NCBI GenBank assembly: GCA_022496185.1 | Contig: WTXG01000455.1 | Coordinates: 1-21,579 of the forward strand | Source: Multifurca ochricompacta | Taxonomy: Eukaryota > Basidiomycota > Agaricomycetes > Russulales > Russulaceae | Direction of reading: 5' to 3' | Length of the DNA: 21,579 nt | Part shown: piece by piece, positions 8,302 through 17,458 of the stretch | Numbering within the stretch: position 1 is the stretch's first letter | How the letters are laid out: every line of letters begins with the position of its first letter | Notes under the pieces: model-generated | Databases searched by the model: none | Told to the model about the DNA's origin: nothing | The model's input: only the letters and a program-made list of their open reading frames with translations | Made by a program: the position numbers and the translations under genes

Positions 8302-11300
8302 TGGGAGCCTGTGGGTGGGTTGCCATGGAGGTTGTTCTCAGCGCGGCGGCAGACTGCATCAAGGGCCTCATAGTTCTGAGCATTGTGAGGGATCCGGATC
8401 CAGAGGATTGTCATGTCACCTGTGCCACCAAGGAGGCGGTCCAGGAAATAGAGATCAATGTCACGGACACGGTCGGTGCGGGCATCAACCACGCGGGTGA
8501 GGTGGTCAAAACCAAGATCATTGAGTTCAGAGCCATCGGCAATGAGGAGGGCCTCAGCCTGACGGGCGCGGGTGGGCGGGACGGGTGGTGGGAAGAGCCA
8601 TGCTACAGATGTAGGGGTGACTGGCAGGGCTGCTGGAGTGGGAGGAGCAGGGGCAGAGGACGTACTTGGTGCCACTGGTGGGGCCAGTGGCTGTCGAACT
8701 TTTGATGTGGTCATTCTTGTGTTTGGGTTGTGCACATGCTTTGGGCCAGCAATCGTGAACCCATCTGCTGCCATCACTGCCTGCTGGGCCGTGGAGGTGT
8801 CCAGGGCAGGAGCAGCAGTAGTAGGGCCAGAGGGTGTTGCTGGTGCCACATGGGATTGTGTCGGGGCAGGGGTGGCACCCACCAGAGCTGGTAGGGCCAG
8901 GGCAGTACCTGCTGGATGATCTAAAAGAGGAGGGGGTGCAAAGGGGCCCCGCTTGGGGCAACGTACGGAGCGACAGTGATGGCCAAATTGGCCACAGAGC
9001 AGGCACTTATATTTGCAGTTGCAGACCCCCGCAACAGCATGGGCACCCTGGCAGTGGAGGGCATGCTCATTGAAGGGGTGGGTGCCACCACATTTGTAGC
9101 ACTTTGGCTTGGACGGTGGTTGGGTGCACTTAAGCTTACCAGTGGCACGATTGCGCTGCATAGCACGGTGGCCAAGCAGGTGGCAACGACCGCACTGAAG
9201 AAGGGTAGGGGACTCACCACAGTGAACAAGCTTCCCAGCACGGCCAAACATATAGATGGGCGTGCGCAGAAGGGTGGCAATGTCTGCTGGTGAGAAGCCA
9301 TGGACAGCAAAGACAATGGTGGAGCGTGGGGAAGTAATGTGGGCAGGGTCAGTCTGCCAGCGGGGAGGGGAAGGGAAGAGGGCCCTTGTAAAGGGGCCGT
9401 TCCGACGGAGCTCACTCCAGAGGACATCATTGGGGAAAATGACACCATCACCAGAGGAGACATAGACATCCCTGAGCTGGAACCATGCCCAGCCACGAGT
9501 GGGAACAAGGGACCCACCAGGGAATTGCTTCACCAAGGCAGGCTCATAGGGCAACAGACTCTGGAAAGGGTGGTCACCAGCAAATGAAAAAATAAAATTT
9601 CCCTGGCTATTGCCAAGTCCTACTGACCATCTGCCCCCCAGGAGGTGGGGGGCTGAAGCATTGGCACGTTGTAAAGCTTGTCGTGCAGCCAGCACCAGTT
9701 CAGGAACCACAGCCATGCCTCTGTTGGTCTGCCCAGAGGGCAGGGCCGGTAAGAGGATGGTGACGTCTGTAGTGTGGGTGACTGGGGCAGCACGGGTGGT
9801 GGAGGTGGAGGTGGCAGCCACCCGGGGGTTGGGCTTGCCAGCCATAGTACGGCCTTGGGCCTTCGTGGCAGCTTGGGCGAAGGTAATTGCACGTAGCTGT
9901 TGGGCCATGGTGGCTGGAGTGACGATGCGGAAAGGGTCAGGTGGGGTGGCACCCACTGGGGCCAACACTCGTGTGGAGGCTGGCACAGGGCGTGAGGGTC
10001 CAGGGGGAGGGCCCTGGGGACTGGTGGTCCCATGGGGGCCTCGCACAGGGGGAGGGCCATGCAAAGGGGGAGGGGCACCCCGTTCCAGCCTGTCAACTCG
10101 ATCAAGGATCATAGCCAGAGCAGCCTCAATGCGGGTGAGTGGATTGGAGGAGGGGGGGCGGGAGGGGGAGGTAGTGCAGCAGCAGCTGGGGGGTCAGTGG
10201 GGTACAAGAGAGAAGAGTCTTGCAACGTAGCAGCAGGGGGCTCCTCTCCCATATCTGTGTCTGCGTGGATCGAGGCTAGCATGCCAAAGTTGGCCGGGTC
10301 GCACTCTGCACGGGAAGGTAGGGGTTGGGACACTAAGGGTGGGGTGTCTGGTGAAAGGGCCATTGGTTCAGCAGACTGGGAGGGTGGGACCTGTGTAGTT
10401 GAGGAAGAGGCCCGGGCACGTGTGTCATCACGGGCAGCAGCACGGGATGCAGGGCGGGAAGGGTAAGGCTCAGCACGGGAGCCAGCACGAGAGTGGGACC
10501 TGGTGGGGGTTGGAGGCGTGGAGGGGCGGGGGTTAGTGCCCCGCCGTGTGGATACCTTAGATGATTTTGGAGTGCGTTCCATGTCAAAGGAAGGCATTGG
10601 GGAGATGTAGGCAGCATCTACCTCAGCCTGGACCCGGGCGTGCCGTTCAGAGGAGTAACGGAGACGGAAGGCCATGACCTCCTGGGAGACCTGGGTCCTG
10701 GCATCCTGTTGTAGTTGAGCCAGGGTATCAGCATAGATCTGGGCCCGTTGAGGGGCAAGCTCCTGCCCAACTGAGGCACGCATCTCATCCAGCATACGGG
10801 CCCTGATTGTGGAGAGCATGTTGTTGTTCTGGAACTCAAGGTCCAGGGTGGCATGCAATGCAGTGACTGCGTGGCCATGGGCTTCAGTTTCAATGGCTGA
10901 GGCATAGGCAGTTGGGTCCTCTCGGCTGGAAGAGGAGAGGATGCCCTGTAGTTGGGACAGCATGGCCTTAATGTGTTGGAGGGGGGTTTCTGGCACAGGG
11001 AGGTCCCTAGCGAGAGACACTGAGTCAGTAAAGTCACCTTCATGGTAGTCAAGAAGGGAACGTAAGTTTGGGGAGCGCAAGGCTCCCCGGATGGTAGCCG
11101 CAAGGAGGCCACGAACAGCACGGCCCCATGAGGGGGGGTCAAGGCCCAGGGCGGCAATTTCTTGCTCGCCTGAGCGGTGGACACCAGCATCCAAAAGGGC
11201 AGCAACAGTGCTGTTTGCCATGGTGTTGGAGTTGTCTGGGAGGGCAAGGTGAGCCCCCTCTTCAAATTGGAAGGATTTGGCCCAATAGTAGAGGCCATAG

Positions 11301-11509
11301 CCCATGTGGGCTTCGGAGAAGGAGGCAAGCGCATTCTGGCGAAGACGTGCCATGAGGTGGAGGGCATGTGTGGCAGCCTCTTCATCAAGAGAATTGGAGG
11401 CAGCTGGCAGCGTCAGTGTTTCGTAGAGCATGGGGCGCTCAAGTGAGTCCACCACAGTGACCTGGTACTGGTCAGGTGGTGAGGCAAGGGGGTTCGGGAC
11501 CCCGTCCAT
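8302..11509 (-). pseudogene. LINE ORF1 (Gag-like, zinc knuckles), frameshifted, separated from ORF2 by element 1
   Basis: Two overlapping frames make one long ORF1: 11509 to about 10150 (MDGVPNPLASPPDQY...) and about 10150 to 8302 (...TRIEAALAMILDRVDRL...). The switch needs one extra base in the C-rich tract (G7 on plus at 10152-10158). The first part is helical with proline/serine-rich stretches. The second starts with a short coiled-coil-like helix, has a globular region near its residues 160-300, then three CCHC-type zinc knuckles at about residues 307-385 (C-x2-C-x4-H spacing, for example CLLCGQFGHHCRSVRC). It ends with a conserved block (ILWIRIPHNAQNYEALDAVCRRAENNLHG). ORF1 proteins bind LINE RNA into particles. 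The natural C-terminus is cut by the end of element 1; the missing few codons and the stop lie left of 193. ATG 11509 is the first in frame; the frame stays open upstream to an in-frame TAG near 11617, so the start is uncertain. Confidence 0.82.
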
Positions 11510-11830
11510 GAGGAGAGGCCCCCCAGTGCAAGGGGGGGCAACATAAGGAGGAGGGGGGAAGGCAAGACAATGCCTCCCAGAGGGGGAGGGACAACGGAGG
11601 GGGTGGATGACATCAAGCTAGCCGACAACACCGGTATAGGGTGGTTGATGCCCCCAGACATGAGGGCCAAGGACGGTAAGATCTGTCGCTAAGGCAGGCA
11701 ATGAGAGGACTAGGAAACTGATATTCACACTTCTAAGCTAGACTAAAGCACTCCAAAGCGAGCAAGGCTCAAGCTTAATGGTGGTGGTTTCAGACAAAGA
11801 GGGATCGGTGTATTGGAATGCAAAAGGTGT
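11510..11830. other. Probable LINE 5' untranslated region / junction to element 3
   Basis: C/T-rich sequence on the minus strand leads up to the ORF1 ATG, including C7 and C6 runs. A separate frame with an ATG at about 11661 (MSGGINHPIP...) runs into the ORF1 region in another phase and might be joined to it by another homopolymer indel. I cannot decide this. Where the LINE 5' end stops and the solo transposon end starts (about 11830) cannot be fixed from this window. Confidence 0.4.
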
Positions 11831-11989
11831 ATAAGCGTATGTTAGTTAATCTGGCCCGGCATCTCCGGTGTCGATTCATGCTGCATGCGTGCTGCTATTC
11901 CCTCATATAGTAAATACAATCTGGCGCCCTAGCCATTCTAGTCATTCTAGTCTATCTAGTTGTGCTAGCGAAATGTAATTTTCCTGATG
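11831..11989 (+). mobile_element. Element 3: solo right end of the element 1 family (empty-site copy)
   Basis: This roughly 160-bp piece aligns with the right end of element 1 without its LINE insert. It has CCCGGCATCTCCGGTGTCGAT, the single target word GTGCTGCTATTCCC (11889-11902), ATATAGTAAATA, GGCGCCCTAGCCATTCTAG, and the terminal repeat at 11971-11989 with one mismatch (AAATGTAATTTTCCTGATG). No matching left end was found to its left in the window, so it is a remnant or its other part was replaced. Confidence 0.75.
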
Positions 11990-12105
11990 TACGGATACGG
12001 CCATTTACGGTAGACGGTAGTAGACGGTAGTACTACAGAAAATAAAGTTGTGCAGGGCAGCATGAGCAAGATGCTTAGAGTGATAAAGTAATTAATAGGT
12101 GCATT
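11990..12105. other. Spacer between two head-to-head transposon ends
   Basis: This 116-bp spacer separates the outward-facing ends of elements 3 and 2. It holds a small repeat, GGTAGACGGTAGTAGACGGTAG, near 12009-12031 and nothing else recognisable. Confidence 0.5.
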
Positions 12106-12191
12106 CATCAGGAAAATGACATTTGCTAGAACGACTAGAATGACTAGAATGGCTGGAATGGCTAGGGCGCCAGATTGTGTTTACTATATGT

Positions 12192-12859
12192 GGGAATAGC
12201 AGCGCTTTTTTAAATTTATTTGAATCAATTCTATTACGCGCTTGCGGGACAGTGCCCAATCGTGCAGCCACATCAGGGTACAATGTAGCTACTAATTACT
12301 ACAAACAATGAGGGAGTCAACACAAAGTCATGGTGGAAAACCCATAAGGAAAAACCGAAGTAGTTTTCTAAAGTAGAGAGGCCACAGGGAAAAACAGAGG
12401 CTGTTCACCAAAGCCAGAGAGAAAAAGGAACTTACTGGTCACCAAATTCCCCCCAAATCAGGCTGGCTTGCGAGGGCAAAGGGAGGTAATGGGCTTGGGG
12501 AAGGCCCGCGTGTCCTGGAGGAACTCCAGCAGGTTGCCAACATGTCCACGATGGTTGAAGACTTGAGTAAGGTTGCCCAGGTCCTGAAAGGTAAGCATCA
12601 AATACACCCGAGCTTGAATGTACAGGGGGCATTCAAGGAGGACATGCACAAATGTCGCCAAGGAAGTGTCGTCGCAGGGGCAGGTGCGAGAGGAGACTGG
12701 GAGGGAGGGGTGAAAGCGCTCCTGGTATTCAGCAAGAAAGGCATGGCCTGTGGCGAGGCACATGGCAGTGGAGCAGGTGCAACGTGTGAAAGGGACCTCA
12801 TGCTTCTTAGTAGGTGCCATCCAAAGGGGATGATTAGACCCATCTGGGAATAGCAGCGC
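12192..12859 (-). mobile_element. Second copy of the truncated LINE 3' end with 14-bp target duplications
   Basis: GGGAATAGCAGCGC at 12192-12205 and 12846-12859 flanks 640 bp (12206-12845) that is the reverse complement, with scattered substitutions, of 7562-8201. The identical insertion point and length show that one insertion was copied together with the surrounding transposon end rather than two independent LINE events. Confidence 0.88.
12458..12845 (-). pseudogene. LINE ORF2 C-terminal fragment, second copy
   Basis: This is the mirror copy of the fragment at 7562-7949. It keeps TCPCDDTSLATFVHVLLECPLY, with about ten amino-acid differences by eye (for example PTKKHEVPFTRCTC for PTKNHEVPFTRHTC). 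It still has an open frame to a stop at 12458. Retention of the frame in both copies fits recent duplication rather than selection. Non-functional because endonuclease and reverse transcriptase are absent. Confidence 0.78.
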
Positions 12860-12897
12860 GCATGCAGCATGAATCAATACCAGAGATGCCGGGCCAG

Positions 12898-14233
12898 ACT
12901 AACTATCATACTTCCAATACGCATATTCTAATAAGACAGACTACTGTGCGCAACAGTCTGAATGGCCACAAATTTATTGAGACAGGCCAGTAGCTACCGT
13001 ATTGGTGGGACTGGACAACCGGGCTCAATTAGCAATTAGATCATTCAAAGTGAGTCAGTGAGTCAGATAACCGATTCAGAGACAATTATTACACACTGCA
13101 TGCACAACATGTTCCTTCAAATCTTGTCACAAGTAAATAGTATTATTTTTTCTCTCTTTATTTCACACTCTTTTTTTGGTTTTAAAGGACTATTTTCTGT
13201 AAGCGTTCACTTCAGTTTTGACATCATTAACATTACTTTATCTTATCTGCTGCGTAAATAAAAGATAATAATAATAATAATTATTATTATATAGTTCCCC
13301 TTATCTGCACTCAACACGCTCTTTGGTTTGGTTTGCCATTGAGTGTGAGTGTGGGAACTACATTTTCCACGCTGCACGCACAATTCTCACTCCACGCTCC
13401 AATCAAAAAGCTGTCTTCCCCACATCGTCTTCACATTTATCTTTCTCCTTTTCCCTCTCACAATCTCCCTCTCCCTCTTCCTCCATCTCTCTCTTTTGTG
13501 GCCAAGTTACTCATGCTCACCATGTCACTTCCTTCCATGACAGGATCTTTTCTCTTTATTGAGGGCTAGATGCAGAAAGGTAAATATAAGCTCTTTTTTC
13601 CTCCCATCGCTGACAACTTTTTAACTTTGAACTTAGTCAAGTTGACCATGTGGGTGTCATGAAGAGAGGTGAGGCTCTACTATTTCATCTTTCCAGCAAC
13701 ATTGTCATACTTGTATGCAGTGTGTTTGGTGTTCTCTTACCTGTGAGCAGTTGTTGACTTGTCGCACTTGGTATGCCCTTCCTATTTCATTCTTGAGTTG
13801 CTCTCTCTTACTCTCATTACCATTTTCCCAGGAAGATGGTGTTCTTGAGCCCATCCTGATGTTCTCTTTGGGCTATGGTGTGCTGTTCATTCTCTTTGTG
13901 CGTGCCCTTTTGTTGCTAGGCCCTTCTACTTTGGTCACTTATATCAGACCAGGAGCTGTCATCTTTTAAATGCTGTTTGGTGAAACACTTGCGATGGACA
14001 CAACATTAGTAAGTCTTCTGTGTTCATCTGATCTGCTGGGAGCTAATATCTTTTTTTTTCACTTTGGCATTTCCACGACTCTGTGTTTCCACAACTCCCA
14101 GGACCCCGGTTGTATATGTCCCCTTTAGTCTAATTTGTATTAGTATAAATATTATAATAGATTTATATTTTTAATGTGAAAATCGGAGTAAGAAAAAAAT
14201 AAAAGTGAATCCAGAAAAGGTAAGAGAAGTAGC
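12898..14233. other. Interior cargo of element 2, no recognised protein; splice-signal-rich stretch
   Basis: Nothing here matches element 1. Notable contents are an AAT/ATT microsatellite that can fold on itself (13266-13290), a segment at 12983-13025 resembling 3555-3605, and a long C/T-rich tract (about 13415-13500) of the kind common upstream of fungal transcription starts. After it come several plausible intron-like intervals. One starts GTAAATATAAGC at 13580 and ends CTTAG near 13636. Another starts GTGAGCAG near 13743 and ends TTCCCAG near 13832. A third starts GTAAGTCTTC near 14010 and ends CTCCCAG near 14101. Joined exons do not give a protein I can recognise. Confidence 0.4.
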
Positions 14234-14344
14234 TCTAGATTTGAATGAAAGGTAAGAGAAGTAGCTCTACTTCTGAAAAGTAGCTCTACATTTGAAAAGT
14301 GGCTCTAAGCATCCAGACAAGCCCGCTAGAGCTAACAGAGAATC

Positions 14345-15070
14345 TGTAACGGGTGCTTCTATCCCGCGCTTGCTATGTTTGATTAGATTAGATGTAAAGA
14401 TCGTAGTAAAACTTAGAGGTGAAAATATCCTAGTCGGAAAGCTGCCCAGAACGCGGAGATTAATGCACGCGTAAGGCTTGAAGCAGTCAGAGGACTCTGC
14501 CTTGCTTATGCAGCAAGAATAGACCTATATTGAACTTTGCTAAGAGCCTACAGCCCCAAGAGGACAAGATTAGCTGGGCCTAAGTAAATACAAAGATAAA
14601 GTAATAAAGCGCACCTACAGCCCCAAGAGGACAAGATGGGGTCTGCAGCGTGCTACAGGGTGTCTTTAAACATGTCCTAGTACTACTCTATGAAATACCA
14701 AAGCCGATTGAGCGTGCGATGTAAATCTAATTAGTTATCAGTGGCCCGCTCTCCTGAGTGCCCTGACACATCTTATTTACTAACGCGCGATCCTTTCCGC
14801 CGGTCTGGCATTATCTAAAATACATACTAGACTACTTTGGATCACTCTATAATCAAATCATCAAATTGTATTACTCAAACAAAGGCCGCGTGTATCTATA
14901 ATGTCCATTGCTGCATAGGGCAGTGACTACTTTGCATCGCGTGGACCGGGTCAGATCGGTCCGAACTCTTTCTTATCTTATCTAAGTCTAAGAAGGTCGA
15001 CTTGTATAACGCACGCGCCCTCAGGATGGCTTTCAAGCGGTCCGGGATGCCAAAAATGCGCATCCAGGAC
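14345..15070. mobile_element. 726-bp insertion in the left-type end of element 2
   Basis: AGAATC occurs at 14339-14344 and again at 15071-15076. If one copy and the sequence between are removed, the flanks rejoin into the continuous left end seen in element 1 (AATCCAGATTCTCGGTTAGC at about 252-271), so this is an insertion with a 6-bp target duplication. Inside is a 24-bp direct repeat (CTACAGCCCCAAGAGGACAA...) at about 14548-14571 and 14612-14635. A short minus-strand frame near 15060-14896 (WMRIFGIPDRLKAILRARALY) is not one I recognise. I see no convincing inverted termini, poly(A) tail or tRNA promoter boxes, so the class is unknown. Confidence 0.6.
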
Positions 15071-15141
15071 AGAATCCAGATTGCTGGATTGGCTGGAATG
15101 GCTAGCACTAGCCAATCCAGCAAAATGTCATTTTCCTGATG

Positions 15142-15866
15142 TAGCTTATGATTGGCGTTTATTGATAGTCCTTTTTCATGTAGAGAAGCGAAAGAGAATG
15201 AGAAAATGGGACCAAACCCTCGTTGATTTGGTTATCTTGTCTGGTCCTACTACTACAACACAATGATTGTATGTACCTTTATATACGGGAAGACTAGTGT
15301 GCATGAGGGCAGGAGTTTGGATAAAAGAGGATAAGACTGAGCGAGACAGGACGTGCAGAAAGAACAGGCAAATGGCCTGAATAATGAAGTAAATGCTAAG
15401 CGACGCTGCACCGTGTCCCGTGTCACAAGATACGGCATGGCGGTCCGACATAAATTGTGATTACGCTTAGATAAAGCATATATCTATCAAATCACATTAT
15501 TAATTAATAAGCCACTGTATAGCTGCTGCTATAGATAAAAAAGTTGCTATCACATTATCGGCTGCATCTAAGCCTCTCAAAACCAATAAGGTGAGATAGT
15601 TAGTAGTACTGTAGTATATAAGTATAAGCCTGCGCCATGCCTCTTTCCACAATTTTTTTTCAATGAAACAAAGCTTTCAAACAAGAGCATAGGCTTTGAC
15701 CCGGAGGCTTCATGGCTAACGCCCGAGCTATCCTTACAACAACTTAGATGATGATAACCTAGCTAAATTCTGTCCTTCAAATATACATACATATAAAGTA
15801 GTCCCCTTGACTTTTAGAATACCATTGGAAAGATGCCACTCCGAAAACAGTTCCATACTTGTAGCT
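15142..15866. other. Intergenic region downstream of the NLR gene
   Basis: Unique-looking AT-rich sequence with no supported gene. Positions 15440-15590 share ordered short matches with 7012-7250 on the same strand and are probably a remnant of the same repeat. The sequence from about 15600 to 15866 is presumably the 3' untranslated and terminator region of the minus-strand NLR gene. Confidence 0.45.
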
Positions 15867-17458
15867 CTACACATTGATCCTCGCACCATGCTCGATCAGC
15901 CATTTCTCGATCTCCGCATGCCCATTGTCTGCCGCTGCACGCAGAGCATATCCAAATTTTCCGCCCTTCGCATCGACATCAGCGCCATGGTCTAGCAGCA
16001 ATTTAACGATCGCCAAATCTCCATTGAATGCCGCTGCCTGCAGAGCATATCCATAACGGCCGCCCTCTGCATTGACATCAGCGCCATGGCCTAGCAGCCA
16101 TTTCACGATATTTAAACGGCCATTTATTGCTGCTACCTGCAGAGCATATCCAAAATGGCTGCCCTCCGCATTGATATCAGCGCCGTGGTCTAGCAGCCAT
16201 TCCACGATCTCCAAATGTCCATTGAATGCCGCTGCCTGCAGAGGAGATCCATAATAGCCACCTTTCGCATTGACATCAGCGCCATGGTCTAGCAGCAATT
16301 TCACGGTCTCCAAATGACCATTTAATGCCGCTGGCTGCAGAGCAAATCCATAATCGCTGTTCTTCGGATTGACATCAGCGCCATGGTCTAGCAGCGATTT
16401 CACGATCTCCAAATCTCCATTTTCTGCCGCTGCACGCAGAGCATGTCCATGATGGCCGCCCATTGCATTGACATCAGCACCATGGTCTAGCAGCAATTTC
16501 ATGATCTCCAAATGTCCTCTGAATGTTGCTACCTGCAGAGCATATCCATAACGGCCACCCATTGCATTGACATTAGCGCCATGGTCTAGCAGCGATTTCA
16601 CGATTTCCAAATGTCCATTGAATGCCGCTGCCTGCAGAGCATATCCATAATCGTTGTCCATCGCATTGACATCAGCGCCATGGTCTAGCAGCGAGTTCAC
16701 GATCTCCAAATGTCCATGGAATGCTGCTGCCTGCAGAGCATATTGAAAATGGCCGCTATCTGCATTGACATCAGCGCCATGGTCTAGCAGCGATTTCACG
16801 ATCTCCAAATGTCCATTGGATGCCGCTGCACGCAGGGCATATCCACGATGGCCACCCATTGCATTGGCATCAGCGCCATGGTCTAGGAGCGATTTCACGA
16901 TCTCCAAATGTCCATTTTCTGCCGCTTGCCGCAGAGCATATTCATAACCGCTGTCCATCGCATTGACATCAGCGCCATGGTCTAGCAGCAATTTCAAGAT
17001 CTCCAAATGTTCATTGAGTACCGCTGCATGCAGAGCATATCGATAACGGCCGCCCTCTGCATTGGCATCAGCGCCATGGTCTAGGAGCGATTTCACCATC
17101 TCCAAATCTCCATTGTGTACCGCTGCCTGCAGAGCATTTCCAAAATAGCCACCCTCTGCATTGACATCAGCGCCATGGTCTAGCAGCGATTTCAAGATCT
17201 CCAAATGCCCATTGCGTGCTGCTACATGCAGAGTATTTCCATGATCGTCGCGCACTGCATCGATATCAGCGCCATGGTCTAGCAGCAATTTCACCATCTC
17301 CAAGTGTCCAAGGAATACCGCTGCATGCAGAGCATATTCATAACCCCAGCCCTTCGCATTGACATCAGCGCCATGGTCTAGCAGCCATTTCACAATCTCC
17401 ATTTGGCCTATCACGCATGCCACGTGTAACGGTGTATCATATCTTCCACCTCGAGAAT
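15867..17458 (-). repeat. 99-bp coding tandem repeats (ankyrin array) of the NLR gene
   Basis: Sixteen in-frame 99-bp units, marked on the plus strand by the nearly constant word GCGCCATGGTCTAGCAGC. The units are very similar in DNA as well as protein, with variation concentrated in a few codons: the two residues before YAL, the residue after AL, the pair before NG, and the pair before LLDHG. High internal conservation is typical of repeat arrays that expand, contract and convert. Confidence 0.9.

Larger units (their letters stand above)
12106..15141 (-). mobile_element. Element 2: inverted non-autonomous derivative of element 1
   Basis: The 19-bp terminal repeat is present at 12106-12124 and inverted at 15123-15141. 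The left side carries the right-type end of element 1 including the same LINE insert. The right side carries the left-type end: 12-bp-stem hairpin at 15083-15121, the TCTAGCGGGCTTGTCTGG word near 14315-14330, and TAGAGCTACTT repeats near 14234-14312. The order is therefore reversed relative to element 1, and neither the transposase nor the unknown gene is present between the ends. The interior (about 12930-14225) is unrelated to element 1. This is the layout expected of a copy mobilised in trans. Confidence 0.72.

Noticed and set aside
8301..10466. Long plus-strand open frames opposite LINE ORF1 (for example 9610-10230, 8572-8919)
   Set aside because: They are antisense shadows in GC-rich sequence; glycine/alanine-rich translations without motifs, while the minus strand shows zinc knuckles and family-like blocks.
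8302..11509. Gag of an LTR retrotransposon
   Set aside because: No LTRs, protease or integrase are visible, and the downstream half begins with an AP-endonuclease domain overlapping the ORF1 end, which is a LINE layout.
13323..13569. Coding genes in the C/T-rich interior of element 2
   Set aside because: The translations are low-complexity serine/leucine/proline strings produced by pyrimidine-rich DNA, and three frames are open at once.
14896..15123. Small protein gene on the minus strand
   Set aside because: Its start lies in the transposon end and its frame crosses the 15071 insertion border, so it is a chance fusion.
15874..16947. Plus-strand frames of about 60 aa repeating across the ankyrin array
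   Set aside because: They repeat every 99 bp and are the antisense of the ankyrin codons.
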